Source: Carettochelys insculpta
Taxonomy: Eukaryota; Chordata; Testudines; Carettochelyidae
NCBI RefSeq assembly: GCF_033958435.1
Contig: NC_134167.1
Location: forward strand, 1,694,001 to 1,758,000
Length of the DNA: 64,000 nucleotides
Direction of reading: 5' to 3'
The notes beneath the pieces were generated by a model that did not search any database, was not told the origin of the DNA, and saw only the letters and a program-made list of their open reading frames with translations. Of the stretch, positions 44,803 to 57,682 are shown piece by piece (positions within the stretch are counted from its first letter, which is position 1; each line of letters starts with the position of its first letter). Both the position numbers and the translations under genes were made by a program.

Positions 44803-47800
44803 CACCTCCATTTCTCTGTTGTCTGCTTGTGAAGGAAGTTACAGTGCCCATGCTTTTATCAACAGCATTCTCAGAGCAGGGAGGAGCATACGTTCAGAAG
44901 CTAGCCTCAGTTCATGCTGGTGCAAAAGGATATGTACTTTTTCACTCACCTGCAATTTTTCAGGAACCAGAAATAGTACAGCAAAATAATTTTATCATAA
45001 CTGTGTTGCCAGTCATTATTTCATGAATGAAACTGCACGGTTCCAGTATAGAAGGCCAGTGGGATTTGGAGTCAGAAGATACAAAATTTATTCCTGGCTT
45101 TATTAGCTGCTTGGGCCTCTCTCTACAGCCTTTGACACAACATTATGCCTCTGTGGGAGACCCTTATCTATCAAATTATGATACTTTGAGGTCTGCAGAT
45201 CGCATGTACCATGTATGGGTCAAATATTGAAGTTCTCAGCATGCTCAGGGGAGGCCAGGGTACGCTCATATTGAGTGCTAAATAATTCTGCATATTGGGC
45301 CACTTCATCTAGGTATTCAAACAAGTGGTGGACTCTTTGGAAGAGTGGGGCCCTACTGTGGGTGAGACTTGCTGGCAAACCTGACCCTGATCACCTCTGA
45401 GAGCCTGGCTGGACAATTTGGATCAGGAGGAAAGAAAAGGGGTACCTTTAAGTGTGTCAGAGGTACTCTTACAACAAATGAGTTGAACGGGAAGGGAGAA
45501 GACAGCTGAACTACCCCCTAGAATGCTACAGCAGGGATAGAATTCTCTCCCTCTCTCTGAAAATTCCCCCTGCCCCTCACACACATTCAGTTCTATGGGA
45601 CTTTTCTATAAGGGTTAGCACATATGTACAGAAATGACACCATTTAATTGCACAGTTACTGTGAAATAATGCATCAGTCTTTGGGAATGAGACCTAAAAA
45701 AGGCCCTGGACTCCCTCATCTCCTTCCCTCCTCTTGTTTCTGTGCTTTGCTCTATTTCATCAGAAGGAGGAATTGCTGAATGCTAATAACTCAATACTTG
45801 GCATTATCTAAGCCACTCATGTCTGTGCAATTAATTAGCGCAGCAAACAAAGACAAACTTATAGGTGCTCCAACACCAAAAGGAAGAGAGGGAGATGCAC
45901 TGGAAGCACTTAGCAAACAGTAAATTGTAATACCGGGGAGTAATGGGATGAAATGAAGTGAAATTTAGGCTGCTTATCAGGGAGACCTATTACACCGCAG
46001 AATCAACGCGCAAGGGAGGGTCTGGGAATCTGATTATCTGCATACATGAAACTATATCGGATAAAGCACTGGTAGATACGCATAGCTCCAGCCTGAGCAT
46101 AGCTTGGTGTATAAAGCTCGTCTCCAAAGCTCGATTTACTCGTGTAAAGGAAATGGAGGTGAGTATTTCACTGCTGACCTACATCACCTTCCTCACAGAC
46201 AGGTCATACTGAGAGGGGTAACTCTGCCTCCGTCCACTCACATTCTCACCATTCTTCCTTCCCCGACCTCTGTACTCTGGACCCACAGCCTGGGTAGTCA
46301 GTGGAGCAGCAAGAATCCTTTTTTTACTCACTGTCGCCCACGTGTCCAAAACCCCGTCAAGCTCTCTGTATTAAAGGGAATAATTCTGCCTTGACCAGAC
46401 AACGGGGGAGTTGACTTAAGAGATCACACATCTCAAACGTCTATGATGAAAATGGGGTGTGAATATAATACACAGAACTCAGAGTTGCTTTGGACAAAAT
46501 GTGTCCTATGCCCTACCATTGTTAACATTCTAACACATCTATCACATTTTTGTGCATGTATCATTCTTGCATGTGAAGTATCTGTTTAGGGTTTTAAATG
46601 CATTAATGAGGCACACTGCTGCTGTCCCAACCCTAACAAATGGGCAATCAGCCTGATACTACCTGGGGAGGGCTACCACCATGCAGTTCTCCCTTTCATT
46701 GATAAAGGGGACTTACCTAATGAGCCATCCCTGTGCAAATCCTTTGCACAGAGGGACAGATTTATTTGGGGCTTTGATCCCTTCTGGGGGTTGACTGCCT
46801 GGGTGCTGTGCCACAGAAATGCATCCATCCAGAGCTGTGGTTAAACAGTGTCTGCATTGCTCTGCAGGGGCACAATAACCACAACATTGTGCCTCGGCTG
46901 GGGAAGACCAAAATATCTGGCTCACCAGGACAGGATGGAGAGGAGCCCCAAAGAGCAAAGCGGCAGGCATCAGTGTCTTGATCAGCACACCAGGGAACAC
47001 CTGAAGGGGACTTCTGTGACTGCACCCCATCGCAAGCGCTTCTGCTGATAAGCAGTGCTCACATTTGTACTCGCCACAAGCAGAACTTTGTCATTCGTAG
47101 GGAAGCAGGTTAAGCACTGGTGAATTACAAAAGTTGTGTTGATCATATGCAGGTGCAGACATAGCCTCAGAGTGACCAATGAACATAATTCTTACGTTTA
47201 CTGGCCTATCTAAATTTAAGTTATTTACATGAGCTTAAGCACATCTTTTCCTCTTTCCTACACTACAAGGCTGTTGAGGGATACAGTTATCAGCATGTGG
47301 GAAGCAATGAGCTACCACAAAAATTTCCTGGTTAATGAATGAATTACAGATTTGCTAAGAGTCAAAAAAAAGAATTTCACAGGTACACCTAGGAAGGTCA
47401 TTCAGAGTCATTAGGCTGCTGCAGAAGGGTGCCTCCCACTGCAGCAACAGGAAACATTGCAACTTCCAGGGGGCTTCAGTGCCACTTCTAATAGTGTGGT
47501 TTTAAAAGTCTCTGTCTATTTCTCAACAAGAGGCAAGAGACTTTCTAGCACTTTGGACAGCTCGTGGGAATTTGTGCAATGCCTCCCCACCACAAGTGGT
47601 TTTCAGTTTTAAACAAAAATAAGTGTCAGCCAGGTGGATTTGATAGCTAGATACATGTGTTTCATAAACAGAATGGATTAGGGTGTTTGCATTTTGACAC
47701 CACAATCTCAGTTCAGCCTTCCAATAAAACTTATTTGAGCAAAGCTTTAGACCACCCTGCCAACAGATTGTGTTTTGTCAACAGCCTAAATCCACCCTGT

Positions 47801-50570
47801 CAACAAAACCCATTCAGTGGGAAAATAGCAATTTCTTGTGTCAACATGAGGAGAAAACCTTGATTGTTAGTATGTTTAAAACAACAAAACAAAAAAACAA
47901 AAGCCATGTTTTCTGACCAGAATTGGAGAAAGAAACAGGAAAGCAGCTGCCAGCCCATCACATTCAGTGCATTAACATCTTTCAACAGTTTGGATTATTG
48001 GGAATAGGAAGCGAGCAGGCTATGGAAAGGCCAGGAGTCAGAGCCCCAGCTTCTCTCCTCCACCCCACGCTGCCCAGCATTGTTCCCACATATTACTATT
48101 ACCATAGTACTTAGAGTCCAATCAAAATCGGACCCTGTTTGCTCAATTGCATATGTAGGTAATGAGACACACCAATAATCAGACAAACATTGGAAAGGGA
48201 AAACAGGCAGTGACTTGCCCAAGGTCACATGGCTGGTGAGTGGCTAAATTGAGAATAGAACCCAGGTCTGCTGCCTCCCTGTCCAGCATGATAGCCATTA
48301 CAATGTGCAAACTAAGGGGCTGATCCAGCCCCCAGTGACATTCCTAACAGCCTTTAAATTGACTTGAGCAAGCAAAAGACCACGCCTGAAACTTTTAAAA
48401 TCCCAATTATATTTTCCTTTAACTTTGTCTCCAAAATCCCGGTTTCTCAAGATCTGCAGATTCTGTGACTCTTTGTCTCCAGGTTTGAAGAGACTTTCAC
48501 CCAAACTTTGCCACCAAAGTCATCCCACTTTTTTTTTTTTTGGGGGGGGGGGGGCGGGGCGCAAGGGGGTGGTTGCATAGCTAGAACCAGATCGTGCCAT
48601 TTGTTTTATCATCTTGTGTTTGCAGACTTAGAAAGAGCAGGAGCGAAAGGCAATGCTTCCTCTTTGCTCCACTTTTAAATTAACTACTTTTAGAAATGTG
48701 GAGTCAAAACAAAAGGGCCCTAAGCCCTTCCAAAAGGCATATAATATTAGGCAGCAGGTAGCCCACAGGGAATTAAATGGTCACCTTTAGAAAGTTAAAC
48801 ATGTAATGACTAAACGTCTGCATTTAGAATAACTTCTAAATGAGGACATGCCATTTATGTCAGGAACACGAAACTTGCAAGGTTCCCCACTCAGACCCTG
48901 ATTCAACAAAACACTTCAGCACATGCTTATGTCGCATTAATGTCAACAGGACTTACGCACTTAAACTCACTGCTTTGCTAGAAGAGGGATTTTATTTTCC
49001 CTTAGAATCAGACTGGGATCACCAAAACTAAAATACTTACGACACCATCTGATGAGAAATTTTGGTGAACACCATATGTGAAATATCATTAAATCAGACT
49101 GAAAAAATAAAATTAATAGACCTCAGTAAATCAGAAACAATTTTTATAGCCCACCTATGAAACTAGATTTTAAAAAGAACTGAAGTATCAATGCAATATG
49201 TGGCCCAATGCATTTCATTTCCTACTTACAAAAGATGTATCTATTTGCGCTATCGTTGGCACAGTCTGAAAAGAAGTGGAAATACACAAACTAATGTTTT
49301 TAGTAATGGAATGCATTGTACACAGTCTAAGTACTGTACTTATAGGACAAGAACGCTGATGGGGATTCTTGTCCTCAATGCTGTCATGTAGCAGAGGACG
49401 AGAAAATAATTCCCACCAGTCAGAAGTCTATCACAGCAAATCGGATCTCAGCTGGAGTTCTACACCTGAAGAAAATTTCTGTGGCACCATATGTTGGCAG
49501 GAATCCTACCACCATGAGATTAAGGGCTGTTTCAGTTATTCTTGCTCATTTTAATTAAATGTTTCTTAGCATCTCCTCTTCTGAAATGGTACTGGGATGC
49601 ATAACATTTACTAAAATGAAACAATGGGAAATTTAAGAGATGATGAATTGAGGCAAATTTGGATCTTACTTCTTTTAACCTTCTCTAGAAATGTCAGTGT
49701 TGTTTAACAGAGATTATATTTAATTTCCTTTGTTACCTCTTCACCCTCCATAGTTCTGCAAATAAAAAGTTCGTTTTTCCTACTTTTCTGAAAACATTAA
49801 ATATAGGGTCATACCTAAGAATGACGTCTGCAGACTTTTACCTCCAAGAGGGTAGTCTGGAAAGCAATGACTTGGAGAAATACTTGGGATCATGGTGGAC
49901 AACAAACTAAACAAGAACTTCCCAGTGTGATGCTGCAACTTAAATGACTAGTAGACAGGGCTGTAGCATCAGGATATAACACTCTGTCCTGCCACAGACT
50001 TATGCGATGACCTTCAGTAAGACATTTAGGATAAATCAGCACAACACACAGCAGCGAGGCTGCAGTTTCCAGGTTGACCAAGTTGGGCAGCTCATGCAAG
50101 CACATTAAATATAGCTGAATAGATGATGTGTCCCAGGCTGGAGTTTGGGTTCTGAAGCCTAGGAAGGAAGGCTGCAATGGCTATACAGCTATTTTGAATG
50201 CAGTGGGAGCACTGGCCCATCAACCAGGTGTCAGAGTGCTGTTTCTGGCTCTGTAGACAAGCACTTGGTGTCTGTGCTTCCATTCCTGTTCAGTAAAAAA
50301 GGCTAGAGAACATAGAAAACATCATGTCTTCCATTTTCACAATAACCAGGCCTACATCTACAGCTCACTCAACACTTTTATACACAGATGGAAGAATTTG
50401 ATTTTTATTGGTTATTTCAGTGAATGTCAATTTTGCTGTAGATAAACTGACAAAACTTCTTTCCATTGATGATCATCAAAATTTATAGCTAGCCCAAGAA
50501 AGAAAAATGCAGCGTAAACTTAGAGTTTGACTTAAGTAAATTTACTTTGTATATGTAAATTGTATATATA
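44803..50570. other. Mostly unassigned sequence
   Basis: No gene recognised and frames are short. MIR-like wording lies at about 45050-45125 and at 48200-48310, the latter on the plus strand ('gacttgcccaaggtcacatg', 'gaatagaacccaggtctgct'). Confidence 0.4.
48531..48560. repeat. Poly-T / poly-G tract
   Basis: A T run followed directly by a G run, then cggggcgggg. Length is prone to assembly error. The G-rich strand could form a quadruplex. Confidence 0.8.
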
Positions 50571-52293
50571 CGGAGGAACAGTAACAGGGAATTTGCAAAT
50601 GGCAGAATGTTTAATGATTTCTTTGTTTCGGTCTTCACTGAGAAATCTGAACGAATGCCTGACATAGAGAATGCTGGTGAAAAAGGGGTAGGCTTAGAAG
50701 TTGAAATCAGAAAAGAACAAATTAAAATTTACTTAGAAAAATTAGATGTCTGCAAATCACCAGGGCCTGATGAAATGCATCCTAGAATCCTCAAGGAGCT
50801 GATAGAAGAGGTATCTGAGCCTTTAGCAATCATTTCTGGTAAATAGTGGGAGACGGGAGAGATTCCAGAAGACTGGAAAAGGGCAAATACAGTACCCATT
50901 TATAAAAAGGGGAACAAGAATAACCTGGGAAACTACAGGCCAGTCAGCTTAACTTCTGTGCCAGGAAAGATAATGGAGCAGGTAATTAAAGAAATCATCT
51001 GCAAGCATTTGGAAGGTGGTAAGGTGCTAGGGAACAGCCAGCACGGCTTTGTTAAAAACAGATCATGTCAAACCAATCTAATAGCTTTCTTTGATAGAAT
51101 AACGAGTTTTGTGGATCAGGGAGAAGCGGTGGATGTGGTATACCTAGACTTCAGTAAAGCATGTGACATGGTCTCACATAATATACTTACCAATAAACTA
51201 TGCAAATACAGCTTAGATGGGGCTACTATAAGGTGGGTGAACAACTGGCTAGATAACTGTACCCAGAGAGTAGTTATTAATGGTTTTCAATCCGGCTGGG
51301 TAAGTATAACTAGTGGGGTTCTGCAGGGGTCTGTTTTAGGACCGGTTCTGTTCAATATCTTAATTAATGATTTAGATATTGACATAGAAAGTACGCTTAT
51401 TAAGTCTGCAGATGATACCAAGCTGGGAGGGGTTACAACTTCTTTGGAGGATAGGGTCATAATTCAAAAGGATCTGGATAAACTGGAGAAATGGTCTGAG
51501 GTAAATAGGATGAAGTTTAATAAGGACAAATGCAAAGTGCTCCACTTAGGAAGGAACAATCAGTGTCACACATACAGAATGGGAAAGGACTGCCTAGGAA
51601 TGAGTACAGCAGAAAGGGATCTGGGGATTATAGTGGACCACAAGCTAAATATGAGTCAACAGTGTGATGCTGTTGCGAAAAAGGCAAACATGATTCTAGG
51701 ATGCATTAACAGGTGTGTCGTGAACAAGACACGAGAAGTCATTCTTCCGCTCTACTCTGTGCTGGTTAGGCCTCAGCTGGAGTATTGTGTCCAGTTCTGG
51801 ACACCGCAGTTCAGGAAGGACGTGGAGAAATTGGGGAGGGTCCAGAGGGGAGCAACGAGAATGATCAAAGGTCTAGAGAACATGACCTATGAAGAAAGGC
51901 TGAAAGAACTGGGATTGTTTAGTTTGGAAAAGAGAAGATTGAGGGGGGACATGATAGCAGTTTTCAGGTATCTAAAAGGGTGTCATAAGGCAGAGGGAGG
52001 GAACTTGTTCTTCCTTGCCTCTGAGGATAGAACAAGAGGCAACGGACTGAAATTGCAGCAGGGGAGGTTCAGGTTGGACATTAGGAAAAAGTTCTTAACT
52101 GTCAGGGTGGTCAAACAGTGGAATAAATTGCCAAGGGAGGTGGTAGAATCTCCATCACTGGAGCTATTTAAGAAGAGGTTAGATAGATAGCTTTCAGGGA
52201 TGGTCTAGAAAATGCTTGGTCCTGCCATGAGGGCAGGGGGCTGGACTCAATGGCCTCTCGAGGTCCCTTCCAGTCCTACTCTTCTATGATTCT
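50571..52293 (+). mobile_element. CR1 LINE, 5'-truncated, intact 3' end
   Basis: Starts inside ORF2 between the endonuclease and reverse-transcriptase domains, and runs through the ORF2 stop (52188-52190) and 3' UTR to the terminus cttctatgattctatg. Same subfamily as the 24-kb copy and less damaged in its C-terminus. Flanks show no clear TSD, as is common for CR1. Confidence 0.9.
50607..52190 (+). pseudogene. CR1 ORF2 reverse transcriptase with one premature stop
   Basis: One reading frame of 528 codons interrupted only by TAG at 50844-50846 (where the 24-kb copy has Ser in [10 protein letters not shown]). A one-base loss near 50606 shifts the few codons upstream. Landmarks are [70 protein letters not shown] and [19 protein letters not shown]. 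The active-site box reads SADD instead of FADD (codon 51405-51407, TTT to TCT), and VPQG reads VLQG, so it is probably inactive apart from the stop. Confidence 0.9.
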
Positions 52294-53787
52294 ATGTTTG
52301 ACATGTGATAATGTAAAGCTTTAAAAACAACATTAAAATATAAATTGACATTCATGAACATCATTGTCTACTGTGATTAAATAATTGTCCAAATGCCCCT
52401 AATTTCCTGCTACTGTGAAATACAAAAATTGTTATTACCCAATTATCAATCACATAAAAAAAATCAAATTCTACTGCGCCTGCTTTTGGGGCCCAATTCT
52501 TAAACCGAGTTCATTAGAGTACTCTGGCCTTTGGTGGACTAAGCCCATTCATAGAGTAGAACCCTGGTTCACCAAGGTTCTTAAGCATATATCTCATTTT
52601 AAGCATGTGAATACTCTCATTGACTTCAGTGGAACACTCACGAGTTTGTCATGTTTCTGTGCCACGTATGCTGATCAGATCTTGCTCTTTCTGCTCTTAT
52701 TTTCCTATTTCCTTCAAATTTACCTTGGAGAATATGTGTGGGCCAAAGTCAATGGCATTTTAAAGTGACTCCAGAGAACAGGACAAGTGTGTGATCATGG
52801 CTGTGTAATACTCTACATCTCTGCCTTTTATTTGCTGCATTTCTGTAGCGTTGCTTTAATGTGCAGAATGGATTCTTTCTACAGTGATAATATCAGACAA
52901 ATGAAAGCCTTTAGCTGAAGGTGCAATATGGACAGAGAGCTTTTAAGATGACAGGCACATAATTAGGTACTGAAGGAGCATGCCTTAATATAAAAGGAAG
53001 TGGTGAAAGGTGACAGAGCTTACATCTCTTTAGCATTATCCAGGAGCAATTATATCACATAGTAGTCATCCCCAGACATTTACTCCCCTCAGGCAACTGA
53101 ATGTCCTAGCACTGCTGTTATGCCCTCCCCCAACTTAGAACAGGACATTGAGAAAAGAAAATTGTTAAAATACTTTAAAAGCAGGATTGGAGCAGACACC
53201 TCAAGCTCCTTTACCTGCCCGGAAAATTGGTGCGCGCTCTCTCTCTCTCTCTCTCATGTACTCACAAATTCTGCTGTTAAAATTAATGACTGCTTTGGTG
53301 TCAAGTTCAGAGACACTGAGGATTGTTTACAATTGCATTATAAAACAAAACTAAGCAATGATGGAATTTAGCTGCTCAACTTTAGACTGTTAAATGCCCC
53401 ATTCTCAGAACGCACCGAGCTTCCACTTCCTGAAAATCAGGCTGTTATAAAATGTCTCAGTTCAAGCACCCAAAATTGAAGAAATCACTAGTTATATCTG
53501 AGAATCTTGGCTCCTCCCCTTTCTACATGGACCTTTGGCCTTGATCCCACGCCACAGTAGGTAACATCATGTCCTACAATGAAAGGGTTGTCACCAACTT
53601 TAATTGCCAACGGATTGCATGCTTGAAAAAGAACAGCATGATATCAAAGGGAGTTTGCCACAGCTTTATTCCCTACATTATCCACTTACATTTTGGTGGA
53701 AATCCTGCTACTTTACAAGTGGCTTTCATGTCTGGCATTAAGAGGAGCTATTTTTTTACTCCAGATCTCTTAATTATCAGCCTCTTC
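52294..53787. other. No gene recognised; TC microsatellite
   Basis: Contains a CT/TC dinucleotide tract at about 53229-53255. Otherwise unassigned. Confidence 0.45.
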
Positions 53788-54055
53788 ATACAATCATATA
53801 ATACTGGAAATAGGAGGAGTTGTGAGAGGTCATTGAGACCTGTCCCCTGCATGCACAACAGGACAAAAACCCTCTAGACCATCCCTGACAGGTGTTGGTC
53901 TTACCTCTTCTTTAGCATCTCCATCACTGGGAGCATGGACAGCCTCCAGAGGTAATCTATTCTAAGGCTTAACCATTCTGACAGTTAGGGAGTTTTTCCT
54001 AAAGTCTAACCTAACCCCTCTCTCACTGCAATTTAAGACGATTTTACTACTTGGT
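53788..54055 (-). mobile_element. Old CR1 3' fragment, minus strand
   Basis: On the plus strand 'aatcatataatactggaaat', 'accatccctgacaggtgttg', 'ttaaccattctgacagttag', 'ggagtttttcctaaagtcta' and 'cactgcaatttaagacgatt' follow the complement of a CR1 3' region. The minus-strand frame ending LDFRKNSLTVRM is a remnant of the ORF2 C-terminus. More diverged than the 50-kb copy. Confidence 0.7.
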
Positions 54056-54599
54056 CCATTACTGTGGAGCAAGTGGATGCATTTCAAACATATTAACAAA
54101 GCCAAATATTTTTGGAGAATTACACCTATATATTCCACACCACAACCTGCCAAAGACAAAAAGTGTCTAATGATTTATTGACATCCCAACTTAGACCTTT
54201 CAGTGTTCTGATTTCGTCTGAGCTGTGTGCTGTCTATGACTCTTGTTTTCACTGTTCTCCTTTGATCATTCACCATATTATAGCTGCTTAGCAGGATTTT
54301 TCTTAACTTGCCTCAGTCAGTTTCATATAGGTATAAAGAGATCTTGATAGAGATTTTTTTGTAATTCACCTAGAAGTTTTTAAACAGAGCTTTAACAGAG
54401 AAGTAGCCTGCATTACACATGGGACCACCCCAACAGTCTCCCTATACAGGGAATCAAACAACTACCACCTATAGTTGTAGAGGTAGACCACCTCTTGAAA
54501 GAAATCTTTCCTACATCTCCCCTTGTGGCCTTCAAATTAAACACAGACACCCCTAACTTCACCAAAAGAAGAAAGTTCTCCACGGACCAGGGCATATCA

Positions 54600-55095
54600 G
54601 CTCAAAAAGGGACCAGCCCATGCTAGGACAACAAAAGTTAAACCAGCAAACAGCTCTGCACTGCAATGATGACCAACATCCCCCACCCCAATACACATTT
54701 CAACATCCATGGGTCCCACATACACCTATCGCAACACGGGGTGTCACTCATTGACTTCAACAAATGCCCAAACAACTACCACCTAGGTGAAACCAAACAA
54801 TCACAACACTCTGAATGAAGTCAGAGAAACAACCAACGAAAAACACCAAATCCTTCTCACAGTATGACCGCTCCATATGTACCCTTTCAATCCTCATCCT
54901 CTCAGGAAACCTGTACACCTTTAAAAGAGGAGCCTGGCAACTTCAGTTTTTAACTCTGTTGGACACAAAATGCCATGGGAGATGACAAATTCTGGCTTTA
55001 TGACCTATTCTGTCAATTTGTAACACACCATGCGGCCCGCTACCTCTCCATGGTGCATCAGCTGCAAAGGTGTTAACTGCCAGGTTCATTCTAAG
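54600..55095 (+). mobile_element. Relic of a different PLE family (GIY-YIG type)
   Basis: A decayed GIY-YIG signature is readable at about 54749-54811: IDFNKCPNNYHLGETKQSQH, against the usual C..CPNN.YVGET arrangement. It is followed by 'cctttcaatcctcatcctct', 'ggaaacctgtacacctttaa' and 'gagcctggcaacttcagttt', and ends with 'aaggtgttaactgcc' near 55082. The wording matches a second PLE family common in turtles, distinct from the 13- and 41-kb copies. No frame is open for long. Confidence 0.55.
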
Positions 55096-55355
55096 TCAGG
55101 GATGGGAAACCCACAAGCCACGTGCTGGATCTGATCCAGCCTGTGGCAATGATCCAGACCAACGATCTGCCTTCCCCCGGCCCTCAGCAGGGTGATCCAG
55201 TGCTTGTGCTGTAGCCCCACAGCATGCCTGAGTCTCATGTCCCTCCCCTTGTGTCCATCACCAGTTCCCCAATCGTTATGGTTCACAAGCTCTCACCTAA
55301 CTAGAAATACAGGTGAGATTTCTTCAGAATGCTACTAGTAATGAATACACAAATC
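55096..55355. other. Unassigned repeat-like sequence
   Basis: 'gggatgggaaacccacaagc', 'gatctgatccagcctgtggc' resembles a reptile DNA-repeat with 'gatctggcccgtggg' wording. Ends unknown. Confidence 0.3.
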
Positions 55356-55773
55356 GGCTGTGTCTACACGGGCACAAATCTTTGAAATAGCTGTATTTCG
55401 AAGATTACTAATGAGGCGCTGAATTTAATATTCAGCGCCTCATTAGCATTAGGACACTTCCAGCCACAGCGCTTCGAAAGCACTGCTTTCGAAAGTGCAT
55501 GGCTTGACGCGACTCTACAGGCTCCTTTTCAAAAGGACCCCGCACCTTTTGAAATCCCCTTATCCCGATCACTGACTGGAATAAGGGGATTTCGAAAGGT
55601 GCGGGGTCTTTTCAAAAAGGAACCCATGTAGCCATATCAAGCCACGCACTTTTGAAGCGCTGCAGCCGGAAGCGTCCTAATGCTAATGAGGCGCTGAATA
55701 TTCAATTCAGCGCCTCATTAGTAATCTTCAAGATACAGCTATTTTGAAGATCTGCGCCCGTCTAGACACAGCC
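55356..55773. mobile_element. Fold-back DNA element with nested hairpins, 418 bp
   Basis: Left arm 55356-55566 pairs with right arm about 55578-55773 almost throughout, with a loop of about 11 nt (cgatcactgact region). One side has an extra block of about 15 nt near 55475-55490. Ends are ggctgtgtctacacg ... and its complement. Inside each arm a further near-perfect hairpin built on aatgaggcgctgaat / attcagcgcctcatt lies at 55409-55446 and 55683-55721. No coding capacity. The TSD is not clear, and the superfamily is unknown. Confidence 0.8.
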
Positions 55774-57293
55774 ATAGAGTCATACTGTTGTGTTTGAATG
55801 AAACGAAGCTGAGGTGACCATTTTGATCAGTTGAAATTTAATCAGATTGACAAGGTGAGGGAAAAGCAGACAGCGAAATAGCGTTTGCAATGTCACTCTG
55901 AAGCTTGCTCACTGCTATATTTGCACACTGTGTCACAGCAGCAGACCAGCCTGTTAAAAAAAATGTAATGCATATGAATGGTGCTATTGTGTATAGGGGT
56001 ACGCCTACACTTACAGTAAGATTGACCCATTCAGGTTCGATTTTCCAGAATTCCACTTGACGTGTCTGGTAAAAGGACCTCTCTCCTGCAATTTCATGAG
56101 CTTGTAATTGGCATGAGAGCGATGCAGGTATTGCCAAGGTGTAAAGCAAGAGTGACTGGCCCATTGGTTATCTGTTGAGGGTGGACAGAAGCAGGCCAGA
56201 AGAGAGCTACATACCACATCTGGAATTAGATACCCTTGATCCATTTACCTACAAGATGGTGGCAGTTTGCTACATGGCACATCATCATCTCAGTTGTCTC
56301 TCCCCTTCCTCCCAGCAGTAGGTAGGGCTTTTCTCATCCCTTTTTTACAGGAAACTTCTTATACTGCAGATGCACAGCTTATAGTTGTACTTGCTTCTAG
56401 AATCAAGCCTCTGAAAAAGGGTCTGATTCCCTAGCTTTCAAAGAGTCAATCCTGAAGTCTTTACATAGGCCCCAACTGGAGGAAGTTCCCCCTACTCATG
56501 GCACATCTTAACATATGATTAGCTTAAAGAATGTGCTAAAGTCAATATTAAGTATTTTGAGACCTTAGTTTTTAAATCAGGGAAATTCCTTTTCATCTCG
56601 CCCCAGAGGGAAGCAGAGGATTCCCCTCCCATTAGATCAAATCTCCAAGTGCTAATGCAGTTCTAAACTTATGGGACATCAGGACTACTCCTCTCCTAGC
56701 CCCTACCCACACACTTGCTCCCTATCAGAACATGCACACCACTTTATCAGAGGGCCCAAGGCCACCAAACAGATGGCAGTGAGAAAACTCATGCTCAAAA
56801 TCCCACACTAATGTATATGCACATCAACTTGGGAAATGTTGAATCTTTAGCAAGGAATCTAAACCTCCAGGTGAAGTTCAGTGAAAAGGCAAGTTGAGCT
56901 CACAGCTGGATTGCTATGGTAATTGCAAATCATTTCTATGGTTTTGAAAGGAGAGATTTCAGATATGCAGAGGGAAAATAAAAAGTTGATGACTCCATGC
57001 TGTATAGTTCATTGGAGAAGGCACCTGCAGGGTTTACTGACTTCTCATGAGAATTGACAGGCAAAGGTTCAGGGGAAATTTTGCAAACTTTTCATCGAGT
57101 GTTGCTGGTGTTCTGTCATAAAAATTTAAATTTTGGGAATGTCACAAGATTTTAGGAAACTATGGTTTATTAGAATGTAAAACAAGAATTATGAAATATA
57201 GGTAAATGAGAGGAAAGAAGAATTTATTTAATATTAAATCATCATTTCCAATCTGAGATATTTTGACCATCTTGATCTGATGTGATAACACAC
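55774..57293. other. Unassigned, possible end of another fold-back element
   Basis: About 55998-56040 ('ggggtacgcctacacttaca') resembles the terminus of a TIR element of the 'tctacact' type, but no matching end is seen. No gene is recognised. Confidence 0.35.
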
Positions 57294-57682
57294 GGGCTTG
57301 TCTACACTTGCCCCCAACTTTGAAGGGAGCATATTAAATAAGAGTGAGTGGAGATTACCAATGAAGTGCTGCAGTGAATACGCAGCACCTCATCAGGCTA
57401 ATTCTCCCCTGTGGAAACTCTGAAGTGCTGACATGCATGTAGCCACAGGCACTTCAGAATGCCCATGTTACTTCAAAGTCCCTTTAATCCTCAAAATTTT
57501 GCAGAGTAAAAGGGACACTTCAAAGTAGTGCAGGCACTTTGAAGTTTGATGCTTAGAAGCTGCTGTGGGGGAAAATTAGCCTAACTAAGTGCTGTGTATT
57601 CACTGCAGAACTTCGTTAGCAAGCTCCTGTGGCCCTGATTACCATGCCCCCTTCAAAGTTGGGAGCAAGTGTAGACAAGCCC
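57294..57682. mobile_element. Fold-back DNA element with nested hairpins, 389 bp
   Basis: Ends gggcttgtctacacttgc (57294) and gcaagtgtagacaagccc (to 57682) are perfect complements for 18 bp. Complementarity continues imperfectly to a centre near 57488 (ttcaaagtccctttaatcc / agtaaaagggacacttcaaa). A small internal hairpin around gtgctgcagtgaatacgcagcac mirrors the one in the 55.4-kb element. Shared architecture and end sequence suggest one superfamily, with this copy older. Confidence 0.75.
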
